Assembly: GCA_017619335.1 (NCBI GenBank)
Contig: JAFZSP010000099.1
Span: forward strand, 1 to 33,393
Length of the DNA: 33,393 nucleotides
Reading direction: 5' to 3'
Source: Bacteroidaceae bacterium
GTDB taxonomy: Bacteria; Bacteroidota; Bacteroidia; Bacteroidales; Bacteroidaceae
Positions within the stretch are counted from its first letter, which is position 1. Every line of letters starts with the position of its first letter. Both the position numbers and the translations under genes were made by a program. Under the pieces are notes generated by a model, which did no database searches, had not been told where the DNA came from, and saw only the letters and a list, made by a program, of their open reading frames with translations. Shown here piece after piece: positions 8,487 through 17,226 of the stretch.

Positions 8487-8509
8487 CCGTAGGTCGTTCC
8501 GACCAACGG
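8487..8509. terminator. Short hairpin downstream of envC
   Basis: CCGT-A-GGTCG (8487-8496) pairs with CGACC-A-ACGG (8500-8509) around a TTC loop with one A-A mismatch. It begins 19 nt past the envC stop on the minus strand. No T tract follows on that strand, so a role in stopping or protecting the 3' end is only likely. Confidence 0.4.
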
Positions 8510-8528
8510 CTATTGAGCGGAGACGGTT

Positions 8529-9851
8529 TCACCGCCCAATCCAGGCTTCGGGATTGAGCTTGGCGGTCTCCTTGCGGAGCTGGAAATGAAGTATGTGGTT
8601 TCCGTCATTGTCCTCTGCCACCGTGCCGATGAGGTCGCGGGCCTTGACTTTCTGCCCACGGGTGACGATGGTGGAGGAGAGGTTGCAATATACGCTGATG
8701 TATGAGCCGTGGCGGATGAGGACGTTCTTCATGTCGCCCAACTGGAAGATGGCCGAGACCACTCCGTCAAAGATGGCACGGGCACGTGCTCCGCTCTGTC
8801 CCATGTAGTTCACGCCTTTGTTGTCCAGTATGATGCCCTTGCTCACTTGGTTGAGGCCGAAACGGCGTGCCACACGATAGGGTCCAGTGATGGGCACAGG
8901 CAGTCGGCCTTTGTTCTGTTCCAGGCTGCCGTTGAGCTGGCGGTCTTCGGCCGTGAGCCATTTGGTGGGAGCCGGCGTCTTGGATGAGGCAGGCTTGTCG
9001 GCAGGTTTGGTGCTGCCCTTGCCGCCTTTGTTCTTGGCCTCGCGCGCACGCTGTGCTGCCAGTTCTGCTTCGCGCTTGCGCTTGGCTTCGGCCTCTGCTC
9101 GTTTGCGGGCTTGTTCTATCTCGTAGGCCACCAACTCGTCAATCTTCTTGTTCAGTTCCGTGAGTTTCTTCTGCTGGTCACGCATCTGCTGCTCAATCTC
9201 TTTCTGCTGCTTCTGTAACTGCACCACATTGCGCTTGACCACAGAATGGCGTGATGCCAATAACTGTCGCTGGCGGATCACCTCCTGCACAGTGGTGCTC
9301 ATCTGCTGTTTGGCTTCCAAGAGTTCGTTCTGCTTGTCACGCACCTGGTTCTGCTTCTCCATGAGTTGGATGCCCAAGGTCTTCTGCAGCGAGGCCAACT
9401 CACGGGCATAGCGCGAACGACGCACCATCTTGGGGAATGACTGTCCGGAGAAGATGAAGAGGACGGGGTTGCGGGCCACCTGTGACTGGCGGGCTGCACG
9501 CAGGCTGCGGACATACTTGTCCTTCCGCACTGTCAGCTGCGAATCTAAATCCTGCAGTTCTCCTTCCAGACGCTCCACCCGATGCTCCAGGGTGTCAATT
9601 TCTGTGTTCAGACGGTCGATGTACTGCACACGGTTGCGCACCTGCTCTTCCAGGAAGCCGGCTGTCTGTTCCTTCTTCTCTGTTTCTTTCTTCTTCTGCT
9701 CCAGCTGGGTCTTGGACTGCTTGATGCCTTTCTCGATCTTGGCGGCTTCGTTCTTCAGGTTCTTGATCTGTTTGGTCTGTGCCACAGCGGGCTCCGACAA
9801 GCACCACAGCAGGCTTGCCAAGAACGCAAGATACAGATAAAACCGCTTCAT
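8529..9851 (-). CDS. envC: EnvC-like murein hydrolase activator (degenerate LytM domain)
   Basis: A 440-aa periplasmic protein: signal peptide (MKRFYLYLAFLASLLWCLSE, ending near AVAQ), a long Glu/Lys/Gln-rich coiled coil over about residues 25-265, a low-complexity Ala/Lys/Pro linker, and a C-terminal M23/LytM domain (about 335-440). The LytM domain lacks the zinc ligands of active peptidases: the first motif reads NYMG where HxxxD is expected, and the last reads HILHFQL. Such proteins activate amidases that split daughter-cell walls rather than cutting peptidoglycan. A GTG at 9854 would give MMKRF, but the ATG at 9849-9851, overlapping the upstream TGA by one base, is more likely. Last gene of the dut operon. 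Confidence 0.88.
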   Translation of the reverse strand: MKRFYLYLAFLASLLWCLSEPAVAQTKQIKNLKNEAAKIEKGIKQSKTQLEQKKKETEKKEQTAGFLEEQVRNRVQYIDRLNTEIDTLEHRVERLEGELQDLDSQLTVRKDKYVRSLRAARQSQVARNPVLFIFSGQSFPKMVRRSRYARELASLQKTLGIQLMEKQNQVRDKQNELLEAKQQMSTTVQEVIRQRQLLASRHSVVKRNVVQLQKQQKEIEQQMRDQQKKLTELNKKIDELVAYEIEQARKRAEAEAKRKREAELAAQRAREAKNKGGKGSTKPADKPASSKTPAPTKWLTAEDRQLNGSLEQNKGRLPVPITGPYRVARRFGLNQVSKGIILDNKGVNYMGQSGARARAIFDGVVSAIFQLGDMKNVLIRHGSYISVYCNLSSTIVTRGQKVKARDLIGTVAEDNDGNHILHFQLRKETAKLNPEAWIGR

Positions 9852-10717
9852 CACTTATTCAGGTTGGAGAGCATTTTCAGGATATCATCCATGCTCACTT
9901 GTTTGTAACTGCTGCCGGGTGTGGTGGCCAGGTCTGTCATCTGCTCGTCCACCTGCAGGCGGGACAGGGAAATGTCGGCGTTGATTTTCCTGCTGCCGGC
10001 TCTCACGTTGAGCTCCAGCTCATTAGGAAAGACTTTGTCACCCAGTTTGGCCCAGTTCTTGTATTGACAGTCAAAGCCCAGGTCACTGCGCGTGGGCGTT
10101 CCCACGGTGGCCTGACTGACCAGATAGCGGGTCACGTCCACCAGGAACTGAGCTGTGAGGGTGCGGCGGCTGTCTGTGTCTAACTGGACACGTCCTTCTT
10201 TGGTGGAGAGGGTGAAGTCGCTCTCTGCGGGTGTGCCGCTCTTGCCGGGTGTGAAGAGCTCGTTCCAGAACAGCGCCTGGAAGATGCCGAAATCCACGTC
10301 TGCCTGGCGGAAAATCTCCACATCCTTCCAGGCCACCTGCATGTACTGCTTGTGCATGCGATCCTGGATGAACAGGTACTCGGGCGTCAGCTCCATGCGT
10401 CCCACCTCCAACAGCCCTAACGCTGTGAGGGACAGCTGGATGATCTCGTCACGTTTCATCTTGAGAGAGCCGCCCACGGTGGCGCTCTTGCTGCCCAGTG
10501 TCAGGTGCAGACTCATCTTGGCGCGGATGCCTGTGACGTCCTGGCGGTTGGCATTCACTTGTGTCACGATGGTGCTGACCTTCCTCTGCTCCTTGGTCAG
10601 TTGGGTAGCTGCCGCCTCGCCCTCCTTCACGGCGTGCTTCTTGGGATGGCACGAGGAGAGCGCCAGCAGCAGTGCAGACGCTAATATAATATATAAGGTG
10701 TATTTACTTCTCCACAT
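9851..10717 (-). CDS. DUF4292 family lipoprotein
   Basis: A 288-aa protein with a signal peptide ending LALSSC (lipobox, Cys23), followed by a domain with TGIRAKMSLHLTLGSKSATVGG and later beta-rich segments (VGRMELTPEYLFIQDR), typical of DUF4292, a Bacteroidota family that resembles LolA/LolB-like lipoprotein-carrier folds. A role in outer-membrane lipid or lipoprotein handling is inference. It overlaps the upstream TPR gene by 14 bp and the downstream envC by one base, so the three are translationally linked. Confidence 0.85.
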   Translation of the reverse strand: MWRSKYTLYIILASALLLALSSCHPKKHAVKEGEAAATQLTKEQRKVSTIVTQVNANRQDVTGIRAKMSLHLTLGSKSATVGGSLKMKRDEIIQLSLTALGLLEVGRMELTPEYLFIQDRMHKQYMQVAWKDVEIFRQADVDFGIFQALFWNELFTPGKSGTPAESDFTLSTKEGRVQLDTDSRRTLTAQFLVDVTRYLVSQATVGTPTRSDLGFDCQYKNWAKLGDKVFPNELELNVRAGSRKINADISLSRLQVDEQMTDLATTPGSSYKQVSMDDILKMLSNLNK

Positions 10718-12515
10718 ATTTCTTCAATTTTATCTTCTTGGGTAAGAGGGCCGTGAGGTTCTTTCCACCCACCTGCTGCGCCATCTGCCAGAAGCGCATC
10801 GCCTGCTCCATGCGACCGTTCTTGGCTGCGATGTCCCCAGCATGTTCCAGCACCACGCCGCTCACCATCGGGTCGGCCACCAGCACGCTGTCTGTGGAGT
10901 CGGGCGGGCAGACGCGGTCTATGTAGATCTGTGCCTCGCTGTAACGTTCCTTCATGAAAAGAATCCAGGCGTAGGTGTCTAAATAGGTCTTGTTGTTGGG
11001 TTCCATCCGGATGGTACGGTAACTCATCTCCTCGGCCTTGTCCAGCTGCTCGTTCAGCAGGGACAGGTAGTAGGCGTAGTTGTTCAGGCAGCCGATGTTG
11101 TCGTCCTGATAGGTGAGGCAGGAGTCATAGGCCGTGAAGGCTTCCCGCTCACGTCCCATCTCGTGCAGCACGTCCCCCATGAGGCTGTAGAGGTCTGCCA
11201 CCATCGCGGGTCTGCTCTCCGGGGTCTTCTGCACTACTCCGTCCTCGAAGGCTTTCAGCGCCTCGGCTTTCTTGTCCTGTTGGTAACAGGCCAGTCCCAG
11301 GTACAGGTGGCAGATCAGTTCCTCGGGATGTGTGAGCACGCCTCTGCGACAGAGGTCTTCCAACCGCTGGAAGTCCTGGTGGTTGGCGTAATAGCCGATG
11401 AGGTAAAAGAGGGCCTGTGTGTTGGCCGGTTCCAGCTCGTTGATCTGATCCATGATGCTGACGAAGGCTGCTTCATCCTCCTTCGCGTAGGAGGCCAGAA
11501 AAGCCGCCCGCAGCTGTAGCAAGTCCAGGTTGCGGGGTTGGATGCTGTCCAGCAGGTCCAGGGTTTCTGTGACCCGCTGCCGACCAGTGGAGTCGTTCTC
11601 CATGGCCTCGCTGATATAGTCCCTGAGCAGTGCCACCCGCATCTCGGCCTCTGTCTGCGGGGCAAAGAGCAGGGAGTCACGTGTCGTGTAATAAAGGGAG
11701 TCGGCGTTGGTCTCACGATAGTATTCCAGCATGGAGAGCTTCAACTGTGCATTGTCGGGTTCTGTGGCGCGCACCTGTTCATAGACCTGCAGGGCCTCGT
11801 CTGTGCGTCCTACCTTCAGCAGCTGATTGCCGATGGCCAGCCGATAACTCATCTCGTGAGGGTACTCGCGGCAGAGGGCTTCCAGCTCTTCAAAGGCTTT
11901 CTTCTCTTCTTGCATCCCCATGTAAAGGGCATACTTCCGATAACTGACAGAAGCCATCTTCCCTTCCAGCAACTCTATGCGATCCAGTGCCCGGATGGCG
12001 TCCTCGGAACGATCCAGACCGGAATAGATGTTCACCAGTTGTGACAGCACATCCGTGCGTTTGGGTTGCAATGTGACCAACTGCTCCAGATAGGGGAGGG
12101 CTTGGTCTGCCTTGCGATGGTCCAGATAATAGGATGCCAACGATTCCTTGTAATAGGCATTGCGGGCGTCCAGTGCTGCAGCCCGCTGCAGGAGGCTCTC
12201 CGCTGTGGAGTCCTGGCGGAGCAGCATGCGGTACAGTGCCAGGTCAAACAGCACCTCGGGTACATCGGGACAGATCTGGGCACAATGCTGCAGGAGGTCA
12301 AAAGCCGCCACATGATGCCCAAGCATCTTCTGCCGAGCCGCTTCCTGATAGAGGTAGCTGAGCCTCATGCGGTCATTCTCCGAGAGAAGGGAGACTGCTG
12401 AAGGTACACTGCTTGACCCCTCCACTCCCGATGAAATGGGCGTTTTTTGCGAGTGGCAGCCATACAATGCGAGGACCACAATCGCCAAATAGACTATGTA
12501 TTTCCTTCTTTTCAC
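10704..12515 (-). CDS. Tetratricopeptide-repeat lipoprotein
   Basis: A 603-aa protein made almost entirely of TPR-type helix pairs (for example AFDLLQHCAQICPDVPEVLF, ALPYLEQLVTLQPKRTDVLS, ALKAFEDGVVQ, AEEMSYRTIRMEPNNKTYLD). The N terminus KRRKYIVYLAIVVLALYGC is a lipoprotein signal (Cys20). The frame stays open upstream into dut to 12599, but the signal peptide begins right after a GTG at 12513-12515, which I take as the start, 14 nt past the dut stop. It is probably an envelope scaffold working with the DUF4292 protein and EnvC downstream. The number of repeats needs a profile search. Confidence 0.85.
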   Translation of the reverse strand: MKRRKYIVYLAIVVLALYGCHSQKTPISSGVEGSSSVPSAVSLLSENDRMRLSYLYQEAARQKMLGHHVAAFDLLQHCAQICPDVPEVLFDLALYRMLLRQDSTAESLLQRAAALDARNAYYKESLASYYLDHRKADQALPYLEQLVTLQPKRTDVLSQLVNIYSGLDRSEDAIRALDRIELLEGKMASVSYRKYALYMGMQEEKKAFEELEALCREYPHEMSYRLAIGNQLLKVGRTDEALQVYEQVRATEPDNAQLKLSMLEYYRETNADSLYYTTRDSLLFAPQTEAEMRVALLRDYISEAMENDSTGRQRVTETLDLLDSIQPRNLDLLQLRAAFLASYAKEDEAAFVSIMDQINELEPANTQALFYLIGYYANHQDFQRLEDLCRRGVLTHPEELICHLYLGLACYQQDKKAEALKAFEDGVVQKTPESRPAMVADLYSLMGDVLHEMGREREAFTAYDSCLTYQDDNIGCLNNYAYYLSLLNEQLDKAEEMSYRTIRMEPNNKTYLDTYAWILFMKERYSEAQIYIDRVCPPDSTDSVLVADPMVSGVVLEHAGDIAAKNGRMEQAMRFWQMAQQVGGKNLTALLPKKIKLKKYVEK

Positions 12516-12529
12516 TTTAACCCTAAACC

Positions 12530-12961
12530 CTAAATACCGCTGTGTCCGAATCCGCCAGCTCCGCGTTCCGTCTCGTCCAGCACTTCCACGGGTTGCCACT
12601 CGGCCTGTTCGTGTCGGGCGATGACCATCTGGGCGATGCGCTCGCCGTCACGGATGGTGAAAGGCTGGTCGGAGAGGTTCACCAGAATCACGCAAATCTC
12701 GCCGCGATAGTCCGCATCGATGGTACCAGGCGCATTCAGCACCGTGATGCCGTGCTTCACAGCCAGTCCGCTGCGGGGACGCACCTGTGCTTCCACGCCC
12801 TGAGGCAGGGCGATGAACAGCCCCGTGGGCACCAGTGCCCGCTGTAAGGGCTCCAGCACAAGAGGCTCACTCAGGTTGGCACGCAAGTCCAGACCCGCCG
12901 ACTGCGAGGTGGCGTAGGCCGGCAGTGGGTGATGGGAGCGATTAATAACAGGTATCTGCAT
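12530..12961 (-). CDS. dut: dUTP diphosphatase
   Basis: A 143-aa trimeric-type dUTPase that hydrolyses dUTP to dUMP and diphosphate, keeping uracil out of DNA. All five motifs are present: AGLDL (22-26), RPRSGLA (61-67), the nucleoside-binding stretch [18 protein letters not shown] (71-88) with the catalytic Asp, GERIAQMV (106-113), and the C-terminal P-loop-like [10 protein letters not shown] (133-142). An upstream in-frame extension to 12994 crosses the promoter box at 12984-12991, so the start is the ATG at 12959-12961 (MQIPVINRS). It heads an operon with the TPR lipoprotein, DUF4292 and envC. Confidence 0.96.
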   Translation of the reverse strand: MQIPVINRSHHPLPAYATSQSAGLDLRANLSEPLVLEPLQRALVPTGLFIALPQGVEAQVRPRSGLAVKHGITVLNAPGTIDADYRGEICVILVNLSDQPFTIRDGERIAQMVIARHEQAEWQPVEVLDETERGAGGFGHSGI

Positions 12962-12983
12962 ACAATATTCCTTATTTCGGCTG

Positions 12984-12991
12984 CAAAGGTA
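12984..12991 (-). promoter_or_regulatory. Bacteroidota -7 box for the dut operon
   Basis: TACCTTTG on the minus strand, 22 nt before the dut ATG; no clear TTTG box at the expected distance. Confidence 0.65.
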
Positions 12992-13148
12992 CAAAAAATA
13001 GTTTCAAGTTTCAGGGTTCAGGCAGGGAGAAAATGAAGGAATCCCAATTTTTTAACATCAATTATTACGAAAACCCGGCCTTTTCCCATGAATTTCCTCA
13101 GAAAGGAAGCAAATAGCAGAAAAGACACAGCATGAAAAAGAGTGGGTT

Positions 13149-14012
13149 TCACGATGACTTACCTTGCTGGGCGTCCTTCCGCTTCACTTGCTCCTCCCAT
13201 TTGTGGAAAGCCGTCTCGAAACGTTCCAGCTGTTCCTGTAGTTGGTCACTCTCGTGGAGGAGGCCGTGACGGCTGCGGAGCTCGCGACGGATGCGCAGGT
13301 CCTGGATGGTATCTACCAGGAAACCCACGATGAGGTTCATCAGGACGAAGGAGGCGAAGATGGTGAAGGAGACGGCATAGAGCCAGGAGAAAGGCCGCTC
13401 TTCCACGAGGGGCCGGACGATGTTGCCCCAGTCGTCAAAAATCATGAGTTGGAAGAGGGTGAGGTAGGTGTGCCCCAAAGTGCCGAAGTACTCGGGAGCG
13501 ATCTCGCGGTAGAGGTTGACGCCGATGATGGCATAGAGGGTGGTGAGGAAGAGAATGTAGAGGCAGGCCCCCATGATGGCCGACATGGAAGCAAAGATGG
13601 CTGCCGTGAGTCGCTGGAGGGCCGGCTGGCGCAAGATGACCTTGCTGGTGGATGCCAGTTTCAATAGTCTCAAGGTTCTGAGACTCACTATACTGGCCAT
13701 GCCTCTGTACAGCGTGAGTGCAGAGATGGCTGTGATGATGAGGTCAAAGATATTCCAGCTGTTCCAGTGTCCGTTGGAGCGGAAGTAGCTCCACATCCCT
13801 TGGCGTGTGGGATGCTTGAGGATTCTCGCCAGGATTTCTATGATAAAGATGACGATGCTGATATCACAGAAGAAATCGATGGCGGGTCCCCAGTGGTCAC
13901 GGATAGTGGCGTCTGTCAGCAGAAGGGCTGCCAAAAGGTTGAGCACCAACAAGATGTTGATGCCCACCTCGAAGTAGTGGAACGTGCGCAGTGCGAGACG
14001 CTTGCGATCCAT
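13149..14012 (-). CDS. Voltage-gated-type cation channel (Ion_trans family)
   Basis: A 287-aa, six-helix, single-domain channel subunit of the BacNaV/Ion_trans type, expected to form tetramers in the inner membrane. S2 carries Glu59 and Arg63 (FIIEILARIL); S3 is WNIFDLIITAISAL; S4 has spaced positive charges (R112, R115, K118, then K124, R128); the pore helix is TYLTLFQLM (182-190). The selectivity filter reads IFDDW (191-195), where NaChBac-type sodium channels have TLESW, so the ion preference is uncertain (Na or Ca). After S6 (FTIFASFVLMNLIVGFLVDT) comes a charged helix, LQEQLERFETAFHKWEEQVK, likely the tetramer coiled coil. It starts 3 nt after alaS and is presumably co-transcribed. Confidence 0.88.
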   Translation of the reverse strand: MDRKRLALRTFHYFEVGINILLVLNLLAALLLTDATIRDHWGPAIDFFCDISIVIFIIEILARILKHPTRQGMWSYFRSNGHWNSWNIFDLIITAISALTLYRGMASIVSLRTLRLLKLASTSKVILRQPALQRLTAAIFASMSAIMGACLYILFLTTLYAIIGVNLYREIAPEYFGTLGHTYLTLFQLMIFDDWGNIVRPLVEERPFSWLYAVSFTIFASFVLMNLIVGFLVDTIQDLRIRRELRSRHGLLHESDQLQEQLERFETAFHKWEEQVKRKDAQQGKSS

Positions 14013-14015
14013 TAT

Positions 14016-16646
14016 TTATGAGGCCAAAGCCTGTTCGATGAATTTGTCGATGGCAGCGCTGAGGCCGTCGGGGTTCTTGCCTCCGGCAGTGGCAAAGTGA
14101 GGCTGTCCGCCACCACCGCCCTGCATGAGCTTGGCAGCTTCGCGGATGACTTTGCCCACGTTCACGCCGTGCTCCTGGACCAGTGAATCGCTGGCAGCAC
14201 AGGTGAGTAGGGGTTTGTTCTCGTTGAGGGAACCAATGCAGACAAGGGCGTTCTCCACCTCGGCACGCAACTGGAAGACGATGTCCTTCACGGCCTCAGG
14301 AGGCAGGACGGTCTTGCCGCTGATTATGCAGACACCCTCACGTTCCTTGGCACTCTGCAGCAGCTCGGCTTTATAGCCTTGTGCTTTCTCGTGGATGAAT
14401 GCTTCGGCCTGCTTCTTCATTTCTGTGTTCTCGCTGACGAGGCGGTCAATGGTGGCTTTCAGGTCGGGAGCACCGTTGAACATCGCGCGCAGGGCCTCGA
14501 TGGTGTCCTGCAACATGTAAATGGTCTCCTCGACAGCAGCGCCGGTGATGGCTTCGATGCGGCGAATGCCAGCAGCCACGCTGCTTTCTGCCACAATCTT
14601 GAACATGCCGATCTGGCTGGTGGATTTCACGTGGCAGCCGCCACAGAACTCCACGCTCTGTCCGAACTGCACCACGCGCACGCGGTCCCCATACTTCTCA
14701 CCAAAGAGGGCGATGGCACCGAGTTCCTTGGCCTGCTCGATGGGCACGTTGCGATGGTCCTGAAGAGAAATGTTCTCGCGGATGCGCTGATTCACAATGC
14801 GTTCCACCTGACGCAGCTCCTCGGATGTAACCTTCTGGAAATGGCTGAAGTCAAAGCGCAGACCTTCAGGGGAGACGAGTGAACCCTTCTGCTCCACGTG
14901 GGTGCCCAGCACCTCGCGCAGTGCCTGATCCAGCAGGTGGGTGGCACTGTGGTTGGCCTCACTGGCGTGACGCTTGTCGGTATCTACACAAGCCATGAAG
15001 GGAGCCTCGGGGTGCTCGGGTAACTTCTTGGCAATGTGCACGGTGAGGCCGTTCTCGCTCTTGGTGTCAATGATGTCAATGGTCTCGAACTCACTGACAA
15101 TCACTCCCTGATCGCCCACTTGTCCGCCCATCTCGGCATAGAACGGGGTCTTGTCCAAGACAATCTGATAGTAGGTCTGCTTCTTCTGCACCACGCGGCG
15201 ATAGCGCAGGATGTGGCACTCGTATTCGGTGTAGTCCCAGCCCACAAATTCGCTCTCGGCGGGCGAAGCGCCGAGCACACTCACCCAGTCGTCTGTCTCT
15301 ACTTTGGCAGCGCCGCGTGCGCGTTCCTTCTGCTTCTGCATCTCCACATTGAAGCCAGCCTCATCCACAGTGAGGCCGTTCTCGCGGCAGATGAGTTCCG
15401 TGAGGTCCAGCGGGAAACCATAGGTGTCAAAGAGGGTGAAGGCTTCTACGCCACCGATCTCTGTCTTGTCAGCGGCTTTCGTGTCGGCCATCACCTTGTC
15501 TAACAGCTTGATACCTGTTTCCAGTGTGCGCAGGAAGCTCTCTTCTTCTTCCTTCATTACCTTGGCAATGAGCTCTTTCTGTGCGACGAGTTCCGGGTAA
15601 GCCTCGCCCATCTGCTCTGTGAGCGTGGGCAGCAGCAGGTGCATGAAAGCACGCTTCTGGTCCAGGAAGGTATAGGCATAGCGCACAGCGCGGCGCAGGA
15701 TGCGGCGGATGACGTAGCCGGCCTTGGCGTTGCTGGGCAGTTGGCCGTCGGCAATGGAGAAAGCCACAGCACGGATGTGGTCAGCAATGACGCGCATGGC
15801 CACATCCACCTCTTCCTTCTCACCATAATGCTTTCCGGAGAGTTGCTCAATGGCCTTGATTGTGGGCTGGAAGACATCGGTATCATAGTTACTGTGCTTA
15901 CCTTGCAGGGCACGCACCAGACGTTCGAAGCCCATTCCCGTGTCAATGACGTTCATACCTAAGGGCACCAGTGAGCCGTCGGCCTTCCGCTCAAACTGCA
16001 TGAACACGATGTTCCATATCTCGATGACCTGTGGGTCGTCCTTGTTAACGAGCTCGCGACCAGGCACTTTGGCTTTCTCTTCGGGTGTGCGGCTGTCCAA
16101 ATGAATCTCTGAGCAGGGACCACAGGGACCCGTATCGCCCATTTCCCAGAAGTTGTCGTGCTTGTTGCCATTGATGATGTGGTCGGCAGGCACGTGCTTG
16201 GCCCAGAAGCCGGCAGCTTCATCGTCACGGGGGATATTTTCTTCAGGAGAACCCTCGAAGACGGTGACATACAAATCCTTGGGATCCAAGCCGATGACAT
16301 CCACCAGGTATTCCCAAGCCATGTCAATGGCACCTTCCTTGAAGTAATCGCCGAAGGACCAGTTGCCGAGCATCTCAAACATCGTGTGGTGATAGGTATC
16401 GTGACCCACTTCTTCCAGGTCGTTGTGCTTGCCGCTGACGCGCAGGCACTTCTGGGAGTCGGCACGGCGGCGCGGCTCTGGGTCTTTGGTTCCGAGGATG
16501 ATATCTTTCCACTGGTTCATGCCGGCGTTGGTGAACATCAGTGTGGGGTCGTCCTTGACGACCATAGGAGCTGAGGGCACGATGGTGTGTCCCTTGCTGG
16601 CGAAGAACTGCTTGAAGCTCTCGCGGATTTCGTTGGCTGTGCGCAT
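14016..16646 (-). CDS. alaS: Alanine--tRNA ligase
   Basis: An 876-aa class II synthetase of normal length that charges tRNA-Ala. The N-terminal catalytic core has [14 protein letters not shown] and [10 protein letters not shown]; the editing domain has its zinc-type ligands NHSATH (His566, His570) and CGGCH (Cys668, His672), which remove mischarged Ser/Gly; the C-Ala region ends with [14 protein letters not shown]. The frame runs upstream to 16883, across its own promoter and into the merR region, so the start is the ATG at 16644-16646 ([11 protein letters not shown]). It is followed 3 nt later by the cation channel gene. Confidence 0.97.
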   Translation of the reverse strand: MRTANEIRESFKQFFASKGHTIVPSAPMVVKDDPTLMFTNAGMNQWKDIILGTKDPEPRRRADSQKCLRVSGKHNDLEEVGHDTYHHTMFEMLGNWSFGDYFKEGAIDMAWEYLVDVIGLDPKDLYVTVFEGSPEENIPRDDEAAGFWAKHVPADHIINGNKHDNFWEMGDTGPCGPCSEIHLDSRTPEEKAKVPGRELVNKDDPQVIEIWNIVFMQFERKADGSLVPLGMNVIDTGMGFERLVRALQGKHSNYDTDVFQPTIKAIEQLSGKHYGEKEEVDVAMRVIADHIRAVAFSIADGQLPSNAKAGYVIRRILRRAVRYAYTFLDQKRAFMHLLLPTLTEQMGEAYPELVAQKELIAKVMKEEEESFLRTLETGIKLLDKVMADTKAADKTEIGGVEAFTLFDTYGFPLDLTELICRENGLTVDEAGFNVEMQKQKERARGAAKVETDDWVSVLGASPAESEFVGWDYTEYECHILRYRRVVQKKQTYYQIVLDKTPFYAEMGGQVGDQGVIVSEFETIDIIDTKSENGLTVHIAKKLPEHPEAPFMACVDTDKRHASEANHSATHLLDQALREVLGTHVEQKGSLVSPEGLRFDFSHFQKVTSEELRQVERIVNQRIRENISLQDHRNVPIEQAKELGAIALFGEKYGDRVRVVQFGQSVEFCGGCHVKSTSQIGMFKIVAESSVAAGIRRIEAITGAAVEETIYMLQDTIEALRAMFNGAPDLKATIDRLVSENTEMKKQAEAFIHEKAQGYKAELLQSAKEREGVCIISGKTVLPPEAVKDIVFQLRAEVENALVCIGSLNENKPLLTCAASDSLVQEHGVNVGKVIREAAKLMQGGGGGQPHFATAGGKNPDGLSAAIDKFIEQALAS

Positions 16647-16715
16647 TATCGAGTTTAGAGTTGAATGTTTAGACTTTAGCGTGAAGATTTTGGGGCTTTT
16701 TGCCCAAATCGGGCG

Positions 16716-16723
16716 CAAAGGTA
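16716..16723 (-). promoter_or_regulatory. Bacteroidota -7 box for alaS
   Basis: TACCTTTG then CGCCCG on the minus strand, 69 nt before the alaS ATG; divergent from the merR box. No T-box leader structure is evident. Confidence 0.65.
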
Positions 16724-16828
16724 CGAAAAAAAGTTCACGCGCGCGCACATTCCTTATAAAATTTTGTAAAAAAGCGTCGTATAGAAAAGAAAAATGAAGA
16801 AAGTTGCCACAGAGTGCTCGAAAAACAT

Positions 16829-16836
16829 TACCTTTG
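16829..16836 (+). promoter_or_regulatory. Bacteroidota -7 box for merR
   Basis: TACCTTTG followed by CACG, 27 nt before the ATG at 16864. A GTTG at 16803-16806 is a weak -33 candidate with a 22-nt spacer. Confidence 0.65.
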
Positions 16837-16863
16837 CACGCAGAAACCAAAAAGAAAAGATTC

Positions 16864-17211
16864 ATGCCACTGATTCCTAACAAGGACTTGAAGCAGTTCT
16901 ACACTATTGCTGAAGTGAGTGAGATGTTCTCGCTCCCAGCCTCTTTGCTGCGTTACTGGGAGAAAGAGTTTCCGAGTATCAGTCCTCGGAAAAGCGGCAA
17001 CAATGTTCGCATGTACACCAAGGAGGATTTGGAAGAAATCAGCCTGGTATATGATTTGGTGAAGGTGCGCAACATGAAGTTGGCGGCAGCTCGTGAGTTG
17101 ATTCAGCGTAATCGTGAAGGTGCACGCAAGAGCAATGACCTGCTGACGCGGATGCAGGGTGTCAGAGAACAGCTGCTGGCCATCAAGAAAGAGTTGGACG
17201 CACTGGTCTGA
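16864..17211 (+). CDS. MerR family transcriptional regulator
   Basis: A 115-aa protein with a winged helix-turn-helix of the MerR type: [26 protein letters not shown] (12-37) followed by the wing [18 protein letters not shown], then a C-terminal helix (about 80-115) for dimerisation. It lacks an obvious ligand or metal-binding Cys set, so the effector is unknown. Such short MerR proteins are common in the phylum as single genes. It is divergent from alaS and convergent with rel, whose stop is 15 bp away. The frame extends upstream of the -7 box, so the ATG at 16864 was chosen. Confidence 0.88.
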   Translation: MPLIPNKDLKQFYTIAEVSEMFSLPASLLRYWEKEFPSISPRKSGNNVRMYTKEDLEEISLVYDLVKVRNMKLAAARELIQRNREGARKSNDLLTRMQGVREQLLAIKKELDALV

Positions 17212-17226
17212 TGGATTCCATGCGTT

